From: a virus
Length of the DNA stretch: 30,523 bases
Reading direction: 5' to 3' (one strand)
IMG/VR virus record: IMGVR_UViG_3300050821_010140
Location: 1 to 30,523 of that record
Position numbers and translations under genes: made by a program
Notes under the pieces: generated by a model
The model's input: the letters and a program-made list of their open reading frames with translations, nothing else
Databases searched by the model: none
What the model was told of the DNA's origin: nothing
Shown: positions 15,993 through 23,539 of the stretch, one piece after another
Position numbering within the stretch: the stretch's first letter is position 1
Layout of the letters: the number at the start of each line of letters is the position of its first letter

Positions 15993-16785
15993 ACTTCTGT
16001 TCTGCGCTGTGGCGCTCTTTCCATCTCTGGCTGGCGCCCAAACGCCACTAACGATTTTTGGCAACGCGACGCCGGTCACTGCTGTTGATCCGGATACGAA
16101 CGCCGTGACGCTCGGGGTTAAATTCTTTTCCAACGTTGGCGGCGCCATTTCCGGCATCCGCTTTTACCGCGGCCACACAAATACGAGCGGCTACACGGTA
16201 AAACTCTTTACGGTTACGGGCTCGCTGCTCGCCTCGGCCCGCGTGCGAAACGAGACCTGCACTCCACTCCCGTGCTGGGAGCATGTGAATTTTGCGTCGC
16301 CGATCTCTCTATCTGCTCAAACCACGTATATCGCGGCGTATTACACGTCAAACGGGCGTTATGCGGGCGACAATAACGGGCTGGTAAACGGGGCCGGAGC
16401 AGCTCCACTTTACGCGCAGATGTGCGGCGGCAGTGCCGGCGGCAATGGCGTCTATACATATTCGACCGGCTTCCCGAACCAGACCTATCAATGTTCAAAT
16501 TACTGGGTGGATGTTGAATTCACACCAAACGCGCCGACCCTAATGATGAGCTTCAATCCACCTAATCCGACGATCGATTCAACCTCGCCGCCTGGGACGG
16601 TAATTGCTGCTGTAGTCCCATCATGGAGCGATGGAAGTCCCTTCACTGGGGGCCTTTCATTCGTTCCACCGTATGGAAACGATAATGGCCTTGTGGCTTT
16701 GAACGGATCAAATGTCGTCGTGAACGGCGATTTCTCCGGGCTTTCTAACACTACCCAAAATGCAACGGTGGACGCGACTCAATGA
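15982..16785 (+). CDS. Exported DUF4082-like protein with C-terminal Ig-like domain
   Basis: Start ATG 15982 (inside the end of the previous gene) gives a 19-residue Sec signal (MIYKLLFCAVALFPSLAGA before Gln20). Residues about 20-175 fit the DUF4082 pattern: TLGVKFFSNVGGAISGIRFY, YTVKLFTVTGSLLASA, WEHVNFASPISLSAQTTYIA, then GFPNQTYQCSNYWVDVEF. That domain usually occurs in extracellular or wall-associated proteins with fibronectin-like repeats. Residues about 183-267 form an Ig-like unit akin to those in fibre A. Upstream ATG or GTG choices in this frame would bury the signal. Likely secreted or surface-attached; binding role inferred. Confidence 0.65.
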   Translation: MIYKLLFCAVALFPSLAGAQTPLTIFGNATPVTAVDPDTNAVTLGVKFFSNVGGAISGIRFYRGHTNTSGYTVKLFTVTGSLLASARVRNETCTPLPCWEHVNFASPISLSAQTTYIAAYYTSNGRYAGDNNGLVNGAGAAPLYAQMCGGSAGGNGVYTYSTGFPNQTYQCSNYWVDVEFTPNAPTLMMSFNPPNPTIDSTSPPGTVIAAVVPSWSDGSPFTGGLSFVPPYGNDNGLVALNGSNVVVNGDFSGLSNTTQNATVDATQ

Positions 16786-18299
16786 ATTATCCTCGCGCTA
16801 CGATATTGGTAGTGTCGTGTTTCGTCTCGACGATTGCGTTTGCCGCCTCGGTATCTAAAAATCTTGGCATCCTCGTCACTCACGGCGGCGACTCATTGCC
16901 GCCCGGCGTTACTCTCTCCGCGATCGACGGCGAGACGATGACTGGGACCGTCATGAGTCACAATTATTATGCCAGGAATGGATTTACCAACGCTGCCTCG
17001 TCAACCTTTAACTCCTCATACAATAACGGGGGTTGGGACGATCCGAGGTTCTTTCCGATCGGCGATGACTATTTATGGAGCTACGCGACGACATCGGCGA
17101 TTCAGTCCCTTAATATGAATTTGTCGTTTCGTGTACTGTCGGGCGACATGACGGCGCTTCGGACGGCCGGGATTTATGCATCTCCAGAGGAGCCGGCATC
17201 GTCATTTACCAACATGGGCGCCGAATCGATGGGATGGGCGCTAGACGAACCGCCCGATTGGGCGACGATATCGAGTTTTCTGGCGGCGGACGGCATCGAT
17301 AAAGTCCAGCATGTGAATTTCACATGGAATCAGTTTGTCTTTGGGCCGCCTAGCGGAACGCCCGGCGGCACAATGGGCGCCGCCATGTCAGACCAAGTTG
17401 CGGCGACCGGCGGAAATACGCACATCCACACGTCATCAGTCGACATTTATTGGTTTGCCGGCTCGACCTTGGGAAGCCTATGTCAAGGGGGCTCGCCGCC
17501 TTGGGCAGGAGGGTACATCTATAGCGGCGCCACGGGCCCTAATTGCAGCGGCATCATAACGGAGCTGAGCGCGGACCAGACAGCGCGCGGCGACCATTAC
17601 GGCGACATGGTTGATCAAGAGCGTGCGTGGTTGGCGACGGTCCCGGGGACGAGCACGGCAGTGCAGCCTGTTGCGGGCCCCTATATCGAAAACTGCGACG
17701 GATTCGTCAACGGCGGCACCTCGGCCCACATCATCACCCCGCCGGAGTTCAATTGGGCCGTGTGGAGTACGATCCTGCATGGCTCTCGGGAGTTGCTTTA
17801 CTTTGGCGCGACGCCCCAGGACTCAGCGTGCGGCTTTCCCGCTACGGGCGGGTTTCCCCCGGCCATTCAGACCGGGCAGTCAGTAGCGATGACGACGCAG
17901 GCGACCAACAGCAACGGCGAAGTTTTGAATTTGGCCCCAATCATCAACAGTCCGTTCGCGATCGGCTACGCCTCGGTCACGCCGGTCGGGTATGTCTTCC
18001 CGACGCAGAACCTAAGTCTGACCAACGGCATCGACATCATGGCCAAGTGGTACACTGGGGGGCCTTATTCCAACTCCACCGGCTCGTTCGGCAACGGGTT
18101 TTATATTTTTACGACAGTGCGCGGATCCGAAACACAGTCCAATATCAACGCAACTTTCACGCTCGCCGGCTCTCCGACGAAGAGCAATATCCCGGTTGTC
18201 GGCGAAGGTCGGACGGTGAATATCGCAAGTGGGCAATTCACCGATACATTTGCGAATGCCTACGCGGTGCACATCTATGGGCCGATTTCGTATCCGTAG
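16782..18299 (+). CDS. Exported protein, possible TIM-barrel glycoside hydrolase
   Basis: A 505-residue protein coupled to its predecessor by ATGA. Residues 1-21 form a Sec signal (ILVVSCFVSTIAFA). The core, about 28-400, has barrel-like strands ending in acidic or aromatic residues: GWALDEPPDW (151-160), VDIYWFAG (220-227), GPYIENCDGF (299-308), PPEFNWAVWSTILHGSRELLY (320-340). This order recalls glycoside-hydrolase barrels in which the second Glu lies near the end of a late strand. The C-terminal 100 residues look like a beta-sandwich (YIFTTVRGSE onwards). Glu156 and Glu303 are candidate catalytic residues (inference). It could cut host envelope or capsule glycans; no exact family is recognised. 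Confidence 0.5.
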   Translation: MNYPRATILVVSCFVSTIAFAASVSKNLGILVTHGGDSLPPGVTLSAIDGETMTGTVMSHNYYARNGFTNAASSTFNSSYNNGGWDDPRFFPIGDDYLWSYATTSAIQSLNMNLSFRVLSGDMTALRTAGIYASPEEPASSFTNMGAESMGWALDEPPDWATISSFLAADGIDKVQHVNFTWNQFVFGPPSGTPGGTMGAAMSDQVAATGGNTHIHTSSVDIYWFAGSTLGSLCQGGSPPWAGGYIYSGATGPNCSGIITELSADQTARGDHYGDMVDQERAWLATVPGTSTAVQPVAGPYIENCDGFVNGGTSAHIITPPEFNWAVWSTILHGSRELLYFGATPQDSACGFPATGGFPPAIQTGQSVAMTTQATNSNGEVLNLAPIINSPFAIGYASVTPVGYVFPTQNLSLTNGIDIMAKWYTGGPYSNSTGSFGNGFYIFTTVRGSETQSNINATFTLAGSPTKSNIPVVGEGRTVNIASGQFTDTFANAYAVHIYGPISYP

Positions 18300-18980
18300 A
18301 TGGCTTTCGCCTTCGTTAAATCTGCCAAGGGAACTTCTGCGACGACGGTTACGACCCCGGCATTTGGTAGCGCCACTACGTCGGGCAATCTGATCGTTCT
18401 GGCCTACACATCGGACGCCTACAACGCAGCTCCCGATACCGGGTGGACGCAATCGACCGGGATGAGCCAGCACACCAACTGCGGTGGCTATATCTGGTGG
18501 AAACTTTCAACGGGGGAGACGACGGAGCCAAGCTATTCGATAGGGTCGGCCACCAACTCCTCTTGGGTACTGGCCGAGTTCAGCGGCAATGATGCGACAA
18601 CACCCTATGACATCTCGAATGGGCAGAATCAAATATCGTCCGTCAGCTCGTATACCACCCCGAGCATAATTCCCACTACCGGCTCGCGATTGCTGGTGGC
18701 AATGATCGGCGGGTCACGATCCACCGCTCTCACTGGGGCAACGCCGTACACGTCGTGGCTGAATAGCCTGACCAGGATCGATGATATATTTTCGACCGGC
18801 ACAGGAACTAATGATGTTGTCGGGATCGCCTACAGGGCCGTTACCGGCGATGGGGTGACGGGGTTTTCATCCGGGGCGACTACCGGCGGACCTACGCTTA
18901 TGGAGGCGGAGGTTGGCCTCATCATAGCGTTCAAGGCATCGGCGGCGGCGGACGTTCTAATGGCACAGGCCTGTTTATGA
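18300..18980 (+). CDS. Receptor-type beta domain protein
   Basis: A 226-residue protein with no signal peptide, starting right after the stop of the previous gene. Its pattern (SGNLIVLAYTSDAY, then SSWVLAEFSGNDATTPYD, IPTTGSRLLVAMIG, VGLIIAFKA) equals the C-terminal domain of the exported protein at 7731-8876 (GANLIVVAIAYA, SVAGFSGAISSPLD, ANELIVACLGIG, YGIAGIMSFK). The same fold therefore appears once as an apparent virion protein and once behind a Sec signal. It probably binds a surface ligand. Overlaps the next gene by ATGA. Confidence 0.5.
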   Translation: MAFAFVKSAKGTSATTVTTPAFGSATTSGNLIVLAYTSDAYNAAPDTGWTQSTGMSQHTNCGGYIWWKLSTGETTEPSYSIGSATNSSWVLAEFSGNDATTPYDISNGQNQISSVSSYTTPSIIPTTGSRLLVAMIGGSRSTALTGATPYTSWLNSLTRIDDIFSTGTGTNDVVGIAYRAVTGDGVTGFSSGATTGGPTLMEAEVGLIIAFKASAAADVLMAQACL

Positions 18981-19333
18981 AGTCTCAGCGCGAAGGCTAT
19001 CTTTTTGTCGACCATCGGGCTTCGCCTGGACTTGATCCTGCGATGGCGCGGCGGATGGGATACGCTCCGGAGACCGTCGCAGAAGGAACGATGTTCGAAA
19101 CCGCAACTTTGACGTGTCAGCATTGCGGTGACGTTTTTATCAAAAATCCCGAGCGGACACGGCCTCGCGAGAACTGTGCGAAGTGTGGCAATTTGTATAT
19201 CTGTGATCATTGCTCGGCAGAGATGCGGCATCCTGACTACATTCATCGGCCGATGATTAGAAAGATCGACGAAACCTTGAATGCGGCAGCGAAAAATCTT
19301 GATCAATTTCTCCCTCTTCAGTTGAAAAGGTAA
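18977..19333 (+). CDS. Small zinc-ribbon protein
   Basis: A 118-residue protein. Three CxxC pairs lie close together: CQHCGDVF, CAKCGNLY and CDHC, which would bind one or two zinc ions in a ribbon or treble-clef arrangement. The N terminus (GYLFVDHRASPGLDP) and the ETATLTCQHC lead-in are of a kind I associate with small proteins in rhizobial phage tail clusters; that is memory of family style, not a search. It may be a structural adaptor rather than a DNA-binding regulator, since it sits among fibre genes. Helical C terminus. Confidence 0.6.
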   Translation: MKSQREGYLFVDHRASPGLDPAMARRMGYAPETVAEGTMFETATLTCQHCGDVFIKNPERTRPRENCAKCGNLYICDHCSAEMRHPDYIHRPMIRKIDETLNAAAKNLDQFLPLQLKR

Positions 19334-19339
19334 CGTGCC

Positions 19340-19855
19340 GTGGCTAAAAGACTTTTCACCGCTGTAAACTGGACACCAGGCACTGTTGCCGATGGCTCAG
19401 CGCTCGCGAGCAATACTTACATGGCCCTCAAGGGCGGCAGCACGACGCAGTTTATTGATGTGCTGGAGGTTGAGGCTTCTGGAATGGCGGGCGCCTCGAA
19501 TCCAACCCCATTAACGCTAGCACGCGCCGGGACCACGGAAACGACACCGACTGCGCTTGCCAACCCAAATGCTGACGGCCCGATGAATCCTTTTACGGTC
19601 GCGCTAACTGCGGCTCCGGTATCGTTTGTCGCCGCCGCAACCGGGCCGACTAGATCGGCTCTCGTTACTGATGCCAGATTAAACCTCGGCATCAATGCCT
19701 TTGGCGGTATCATCCGGTGGAATGCCTCGCCTACTCAGCAATGGCAGATTTATGGTAATTCGACGACTCTGCCTGGTGGCCTATCAGTCTTGTCTAACCA
19801 AGCATATGGAACACCAGGTCTTGTGCAGGCCCATATTATGTATGAACCGATGTGA
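19340..19855 (+). CDS. Unknown beta-rich virion protein, 171 aa
   Basis: Starts at GTG 19340 with AAAAGG (19325-19330) 9 bases upstream, and ends overlapping fibre B by GTGA. The sequence is Ala/Thr/Gly-rich with short strands (FIDVLEVEASG, TDARLNLGINAFGGIIRWN, AHIMYEP) and no cysteine. Coupled to fibre B, so a base or adaptor for that fibre is a reasonable guess. No family recognised. Confidence 0.45.
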   Translation: MAKRLFTAVNWTPGTVADGSALASNTYMALKGGSTTQFIDVLEVEASGMAGASNPTPLTLARAGTTETTPTALANPNADGPMNPFTVALTAAPVSFVAAATGPTRSALVTDARLNLGINAFGGIIRWNASPTQQWQIYGNSTTLPGGLSVLSNQAYGTPGLVQAHIMYEPM

Positions 19856-21522
19856 CGCTTAGATCTCCTACATACAAGACTAGATGGGAGCAGGACCCTG
19901 CCGGCATATCGCGGCGAAGTCAGGACTTCTTTCGGAATAACCTTCTGCTGAATGTCTTGGCGGGGAAAGATCAATTTCTGCCGCGCAATAGGATTCAATT
20001 AGGCCGAGATCCGGATCCGGCAAAGCAGCCCGATCGGTTTTGGAGTCAAAATCTTGTTCTGACGACACTTAATGGAAAGGATCTTAGTCCGTTCAATCAA
20101 TTCGATTGGCCGCTGCCGAAGGCGCCGACTCAGCCGAATCGTACTTGGTTGCAAAGTCTGGTCTCGACAACTCTTAATGGTCGGGATGCGACGCCAGCAA
20201 ATCAGTACGATTGGCCTTTACCGAAAGCGGCAATTCAGCCATCACGCTTTTATTCCTGGACGGGCCAAACATCGACCCTTCCTTCTGGGATTGTTCCGTT
20301 TGCTCTGTTCGATTGGCCCTTGCCGAATGTCGCCTTCCAACCTTCTCGCTGGTATTCGTGGTCGGGACAGGAGTCGACGCTACCATCCGGCGCGCAACCG
20401 TTTCCTCAGTTGGATTGGCCTCTGCCGAAGGCACCTTTGCAGCCGGACCGCTTTTGGTCGCAGAATCTTGTCGTAACGACACTTAACGGACAAGATCTTC
20501 GGCCTCCCGGCGCCGTCGCGCTTGATCTTCCGAAGATGGCGGCGCAGCCAGATCGGACTTGGGTGTGGCCGACTCCGCTGTATTATTTGGCTGGAACGCC
20601 GCTTCTTATATTATTTGAAAGCCTTTTGGTTGATTGGTCGGCAGCGCAGTTCGAAGGTCAAGGGCTTCTTGCTGAGTCTCTTGCTACTACGCGCGGCGAA
20701 GGGACGTCGCTGATTGATTGGCCGACACGGCAGGTTGGAGACGCTGGCGCTCTTACTGAATGGGCCGCCCTTGCTCGGCGAGACGATGCGGCCTTAGTTG
20801 AGTCTTTCGCAGCGCAGCGTCTGGACTCTGGTTTGTCGGCAGATTGGCTAGCTGGTGCTAGGCTTGATTTGCCGTCTCTTGAAGATTGGCTGGCGGCTGG
20901 CCGAGCGGATTGGCTGGCGCTCGCTGAGTTTTCTATCTTACAGCGGATTGATGTTGCGGGATTGATTGAATGGCTGCTCGGCCAGCGTAGTGAGTCAGCT
21001 GAGCTGTTGGAGTGGTCTGGCTCTGTTGGGGTAATATACAATGCTCTTCTCGCTATTGAGTCGCTATCTCTGCTTCGTCCTGATGTTGGTGTGTCATTTG
21101 TTGAGTGGCTAAGTGGGTGGCGTCAAGACGGTGGTTTGCTAGGCGAGCTCCTCGCCGGGCAGCGAGCAGACTATGCATCGCTCAATGAAGGGCTTACGAG
21201 AGGGCAATCCGACATTCCCTCGCTCGCGGAATGGGTGTCAGGGCTGTTGGCAGACCAGCGCGCCACAACGGAATTGACGTCTCGGATATTGGAGCAGCTT
21301 GGTGCGCCGGCAGAGTGGATAGCGTCTAGCGGCGTGCAGCTTATTGGTAATGAGGGATTGCCTATTGAGTGGCTCGGAACTTTCGGCACATTATTACGGG
21401 GCGACGCTGGACTGCCATTAGAATTTCGCGCGTTGCCAGTACCTGGGATCGGTCAGTTTGTTCGAGTCTCTCCAAATGTCGTTTTGCTTGTGCCGGGGGA
21501 TTTGACACCTAAAAAGGGATAA
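19852..21522 (+). CDS. Fibre B: DWPLPKA repeats followed by 14-residue repeats
   Basis: A 556-residue protein starting at GTG 19852 inside the previous stop. The N-terminal half (residues about 16-239) has six or so units of 33-37 residues, with DWPLPKA-xQPxR, W or Y, then TTLNGxD or STLPSG. The C-terminal half (about 256-520) is made of about 18 units of 14 residues, x-x-E-W-L-A-x-x-R-x-D-x-x-x, the same repeat type as fibre A but with Trp instead of a small residue after Glu. The final 35 residues (LPVPGIGQFVRVSPNV, LTPKKG) match the end of fibre A. No signal or cysteine. Probable second fibre; function beyond that unknown. Confidence 0.65.
   Translation: MTLRSPTYKTRWEQDPAGISRRSQDFFRNNLLLNVLAGKDQFLPRNRIQLGRDPDPAKQPDRFWSQNLVLTTLNGKDLSPFNQFDWPLPKAPTQPNRTWLQSLVSTTLNGRDATPANQYDWPLPKAAIQPSRFYSWTGQTSTLPSGIVPFALFDWPLPNVAFQPSRWYSWSGQESTLPSGAQPFPQLDWPLPKAPLQPDRFWSQNLVVTTLNGQDLRPPGAVALDLPKMAAQPDRTWVWPTPLYYLAGTPLLILFESLLVDWSAAQFEGQGLLAESLATTRGEGTSLIDWPTRQVGDAGALTEWAALARRDDAALVESFAAQRLDSGLSADWLAGARLDLPSLEDWLAAGRADWLALAEFSILQRIDVAGLIEWLLGQRSESAELLEWSGSVGVIYNALLAIESLSLLRPDVGVSFVEWLSGWRQDGGLLGELLAGQRADYASLNEGLTRGQSDIPSLAEWVSGLLADQRATTELTSRILEQLGAPAEWIASSGVQLIGNEGLPIEWLGTFGTLLRGDAGLPLEFRALPVPGIGQFVRVSPNVVLLVPGDLTPKKG
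20002..20568 (+). repeat. DWPLPKA repeat block of fibre B
   Basis: Five to six units of 33-37 residues. Two sub-types alternate: one with FWSQNLVxTTLNGxDL (first, second and fifth) and one with YSWxGQxSTLPSG (third and fourth). Units share key residues but differ in codons. Confidence 0.75.
20617..21410 (+). repeat. 14-residue repeat block of fibre B
   Basis: About 18 tandem units, for example LTEWAALARRDDAA, LEDWLAAGRADWLA, LIEWLLGQRSESAE, FVEWLSGWRQDGGL. Shares its periodicity and the E...R-x-D framework with fibre A. Confidence 0.8.
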
Positions 21523-21526
21523 GAAA

Positions 21527-21901
21527 ATGGCTGAACGCATCCGTATCGGACAGTTGCGTTGGCCAGTCCGTCTCGTTCAGCGGCTACAGACAGCTCAGCT
21601 GGCGCCGGGCGTCAGCATCACTGAGGTGGCGGCCGATCCAATCATCAGGCATGCCGATATTCAACCATTGGGCGCAACGCAGTTCTTTGGTTCGATAACC
21701 GCCGATCCTGATAAGCCAGTGACGCATCGGGTCATCATGCGTTGGACGGATTACGTCGATTACACGCACGCAATCGAGCGCGTGACGACGCGCCCCAATG
21801 GCTCGCAGCGAGTCGAGACATTTCGGGTGCGCCGTATATATGAGATTGAAGGGCGTAAGCGGTTCGTGTGTCTGGAGTGTCAGCTGGAGCAGGCGCAATG
21901 A
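21527..21901 (+). CDS. Head-closure / head-tail adaptor protein
   Basis: A 124-residue protein matching the SPP1 gp16 / HK97 head-tail adaptor family: N terminus GQLRWPVRLVQRLQ, central strand DIQPLGATQFFGS, then THRVIMRW and a C-terminal FRVRRIYEIEGRKRFVCLECQLE strand pair typical of that small beta barrel. It closes the neck between connector and tail. AAGGG lies 9 bases before ATG 21527. In other phages this gene directly follows the gp6-like connector, which here is 16 kb away. Confidence 0.75.
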   Translation: MAERIRIGQLRWPVRLVQRLQTAQLAPGVSITEVAADPIIRHADIQPLGATQFFGSITADPDKPVTHRVIMRWTDYVDYTHAIERVTTRPNGSQRVETFRVRRIYEIEGRKRFVCLECQLEQAQ

Positions 21902-22026
21902 AAAACGTGATCATATTGCGACGGCGCCCTTGGCATGAGCGCCTTTGTAATCATTATGCGGAATATCGGCGGATAGGCCTTTCGCGATTGGCCGCATTGG
22001 TTGAGGCGATAAGGTTGGCCGCGTGA
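21898..22026 (+). CDS. 42-residue basic protein between neck genes
   Basis: A short frame that overlaps the previous gene by ATGA and the next by ATGA. The product starts MKNVIILRRRPWHERLCNHY and continues to a Leu/Ala/Arg helix ending EAIRLAA. The double coupling argues that it is translated; if it is not, the 120 bases between its neighbours are empty in an otherwise gap-free block. Function unknown. Basic, helical, no membrane segment. Confidence 0.45.
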   Translation: MKNVIILRRRPWHERLCNHYAEYRRIGLSRLAALVEAIRLAA

Positions 22027-22568
22027 TGGTCGGCCTCGAAATCGACATCCCGCAACGCTACCGCATGGCATTTGACAAAAAGAACGTCCAAGCCGTTCTG
22101 CGCGCGGCGGGCGCCGAGATAGCGTCGGTGGCGCGGCGAAAGATCCGTCAGGCGGTCGGCGGCGGCCGGGTTTACTATGGCAAGGGTCGCGGGCGTCATC
22201 AGGCATCGTTACCGGGCCAGCCGCCGGCCAGCTGGACAGGCGAGCTCGCCAACAGCATCAAGGTTCGCCCCCTCAAGAGCGGTGACGGCGTTTTGATCCG
22301 CGATGCGGCGTTCTATGCCTTGTTCTTGGAGGCTGGGGCCCGCGGCGGCACGGGCAGCGGCAAAAGGGGCGTCCGGGGCCGTAGGAACGCCGTACAGCGG
22401 CGGAAGGGCGTCCGGGCGGTACTACCGGCAGGCAATCGCGTTCTCGCACCTAGGCCGTTCCTGAGCGCCGCTGCGGCCGAGCGTTCGGGCTCGTTGGGGC
22501 CCAGGGTCCAGGAGGCGATTATGAAGGACGTGAAGTTTCAGCGGATTTCGGCGGCCCGGAAGGCATGA
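22023..22568 (+). CDS. HK97 gp10-like neck / tail completion protein
   Basis: A 181-residue protein with the gp10 family's layout: an N-terminal helix (NVQAVLRAAGAEIASVARRKIRQ), TGELANSIKVRP, then DAAFYALFLEAGARGG and a C-terminal PRPFLSAAAAE helix. This family bridges head and tail and is next to the head-closure gene as expected. An Arg/Gly-rich loop (about 112-135) is longer than usual. Overlaps both neighbours by ATGA. Confidence 0.75.
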   Translation: MMVGLEIDIPQRYRMAFDKKNVQAVLRAAGAEIASVARRKIRQAVGGGRVYYGKGRGRHQASLPGQPPASWTGELANSIKVRPLKSGDGVLIRDAAFYALFLEAGARGGTGSGKRGVRGRRNAVQRRKGVRAVLPAGNRVLAPRPFLSAAAAERSGSLGPRVQEAIMKDVKFQRISAARKA

Positions 22569-23209
22569 ACCTCGACGTTGTCATTTTGCGGATCAAGGCT
22601 CTTTGTCCGCTGTTCAATGGCAACGTCGCGGGAGCCGCCGAATATCAGCAAGGCGTAAAGGACGAGGCGTGGTTACCGCCGCCGGCCGCCTATGTGATAC
22701 CGCTCGACGATGAGGCCGAAGACAACCTCGATTTGCAGGGTGTCGACCAATTCGTTACCGAGCGCATCGGCGTTATTGTCATGTTCAGTAATGCCGCCGG
22801 GGTAGCCACCGGCGATCGGCGCGGACAGACGGCCAGCGAGCTGTTCAATCCAATCAAGTGGCAGCTATATGGCGCAATGCTGAATTGGCGTCCGAATTCG
22901 AGCGTTGAGAATATCGGCATCGTGCAACCTACTGATCCCGGTGCTGATCATTCAGCCAAAGGTTTCGCCTATGCCGGCGGTCGGCTGCTCGATGCCGACT
23001 TGGCGCGACTGTTCTACGAATGGGACTTCTCGATTCGAGTGCAAATCACTGACGCGGATGGAACATGGCCGCCAGTGGGAAATCTCGAGGATCTGTGGAT
23101 CGGGGTTATTAAGCTGTTTCAAATAGGCCACAGCTTCGTTGGCCAGCCGCTCGAGCAATTGTTGGCCGCTATTGATCTCTCATTGCCGCCGGATGATAGG
23201 AGCCGTTGA
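22565..23209 (+). CDS. Tail terminator (Mu gp37-like)
   Basis: A 214-residue protein that caps the growing tail tube. Signs of the family are the start MNLDVVILRIKALCPLFN, then AAYVIPLDDEAEDN and QFVTERIGVIVMFSN, and the WDFSIRVQITD strand in the second half. Position between the gp10-like protein and DUF2635/sheath is the usual one in Mu-like tails. The C-terminal extension after residue 165 is helical and of unknown use. Confidence 0.75.
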   Translation: MNLDVVILRIKALCPLFNGNVAGAAEYQQGVKDEAWLPPPAAYVIPLDDEAEDNLDLQGVDQFVTERIGVIVMFSNAAGVATGDRRGQTASELFNPIKWQLYGAMLNWRPNSSVENIGIVQPTDPGADHSAKGFAYAGGRLLDADLARLFYEWDFSIRVQITDADGTWPPVGNLEDLWIGVIKLFQIGHSFVGQPLEQLLAAIDLSLPPDDRSR

Positions 23210-23499
23210 TGTATATCAAGCCTCGCCACGTACAAACCCAAGACGGCCTTTTGTTGGCCGATGTTTTTGATCCGGAGCGCAAGGATCGATTGCCCCCCGA
23301 GGGGCGCGACGTGCCGGATACGCCGTACTGGAGGCGGCGGGTCGCCGAGGGAGGAGTCGAGTTTGCTGAACCCCCTTACGACGAAAATCTGCCGCTTGTC
23401 CGCGGAAATTCAATGGGTTTTCGCGAAGATGAGCCGACACGGCCTGTCCCGGGAGCTGGGCCGTCGCCTGGGCATTTCAACCCGGACAATTCGCAATAA
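23209..23499 (+). CDS. DUF2635 protein (Mu gp38-like)
   Basis: A 96-residue protein. ATG 23209 is preferred over TTG 23206 because AGGAG (23198-23202) is 6 bases before it. Family marks: MYIKPRHVQTQDGLLLADVFDP, LPPEGRDVPDTPYWRRRVAEGGVEF (positions about 30-53). In Mu-like phages this small gene sits just before the sheath. The molecular role is not established. The C-terminal 40 residues are Pro/Glu-rich and probably disordered. Confidence 0.8.
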   Translation: MYIKPRHVQTQDGLLLADVFDPERKDRLPPEGRDVPDTPYWRRRVAEGGVEFAEPPYDENLPLVRGNSMGFREDEPTRPVPGAGPSPGHFNPDNSQ

Positions 23500-23539
23500 C
23501 CTGGCAACCGCAGCACGTTTTTAACGAGAGGTATTGACG

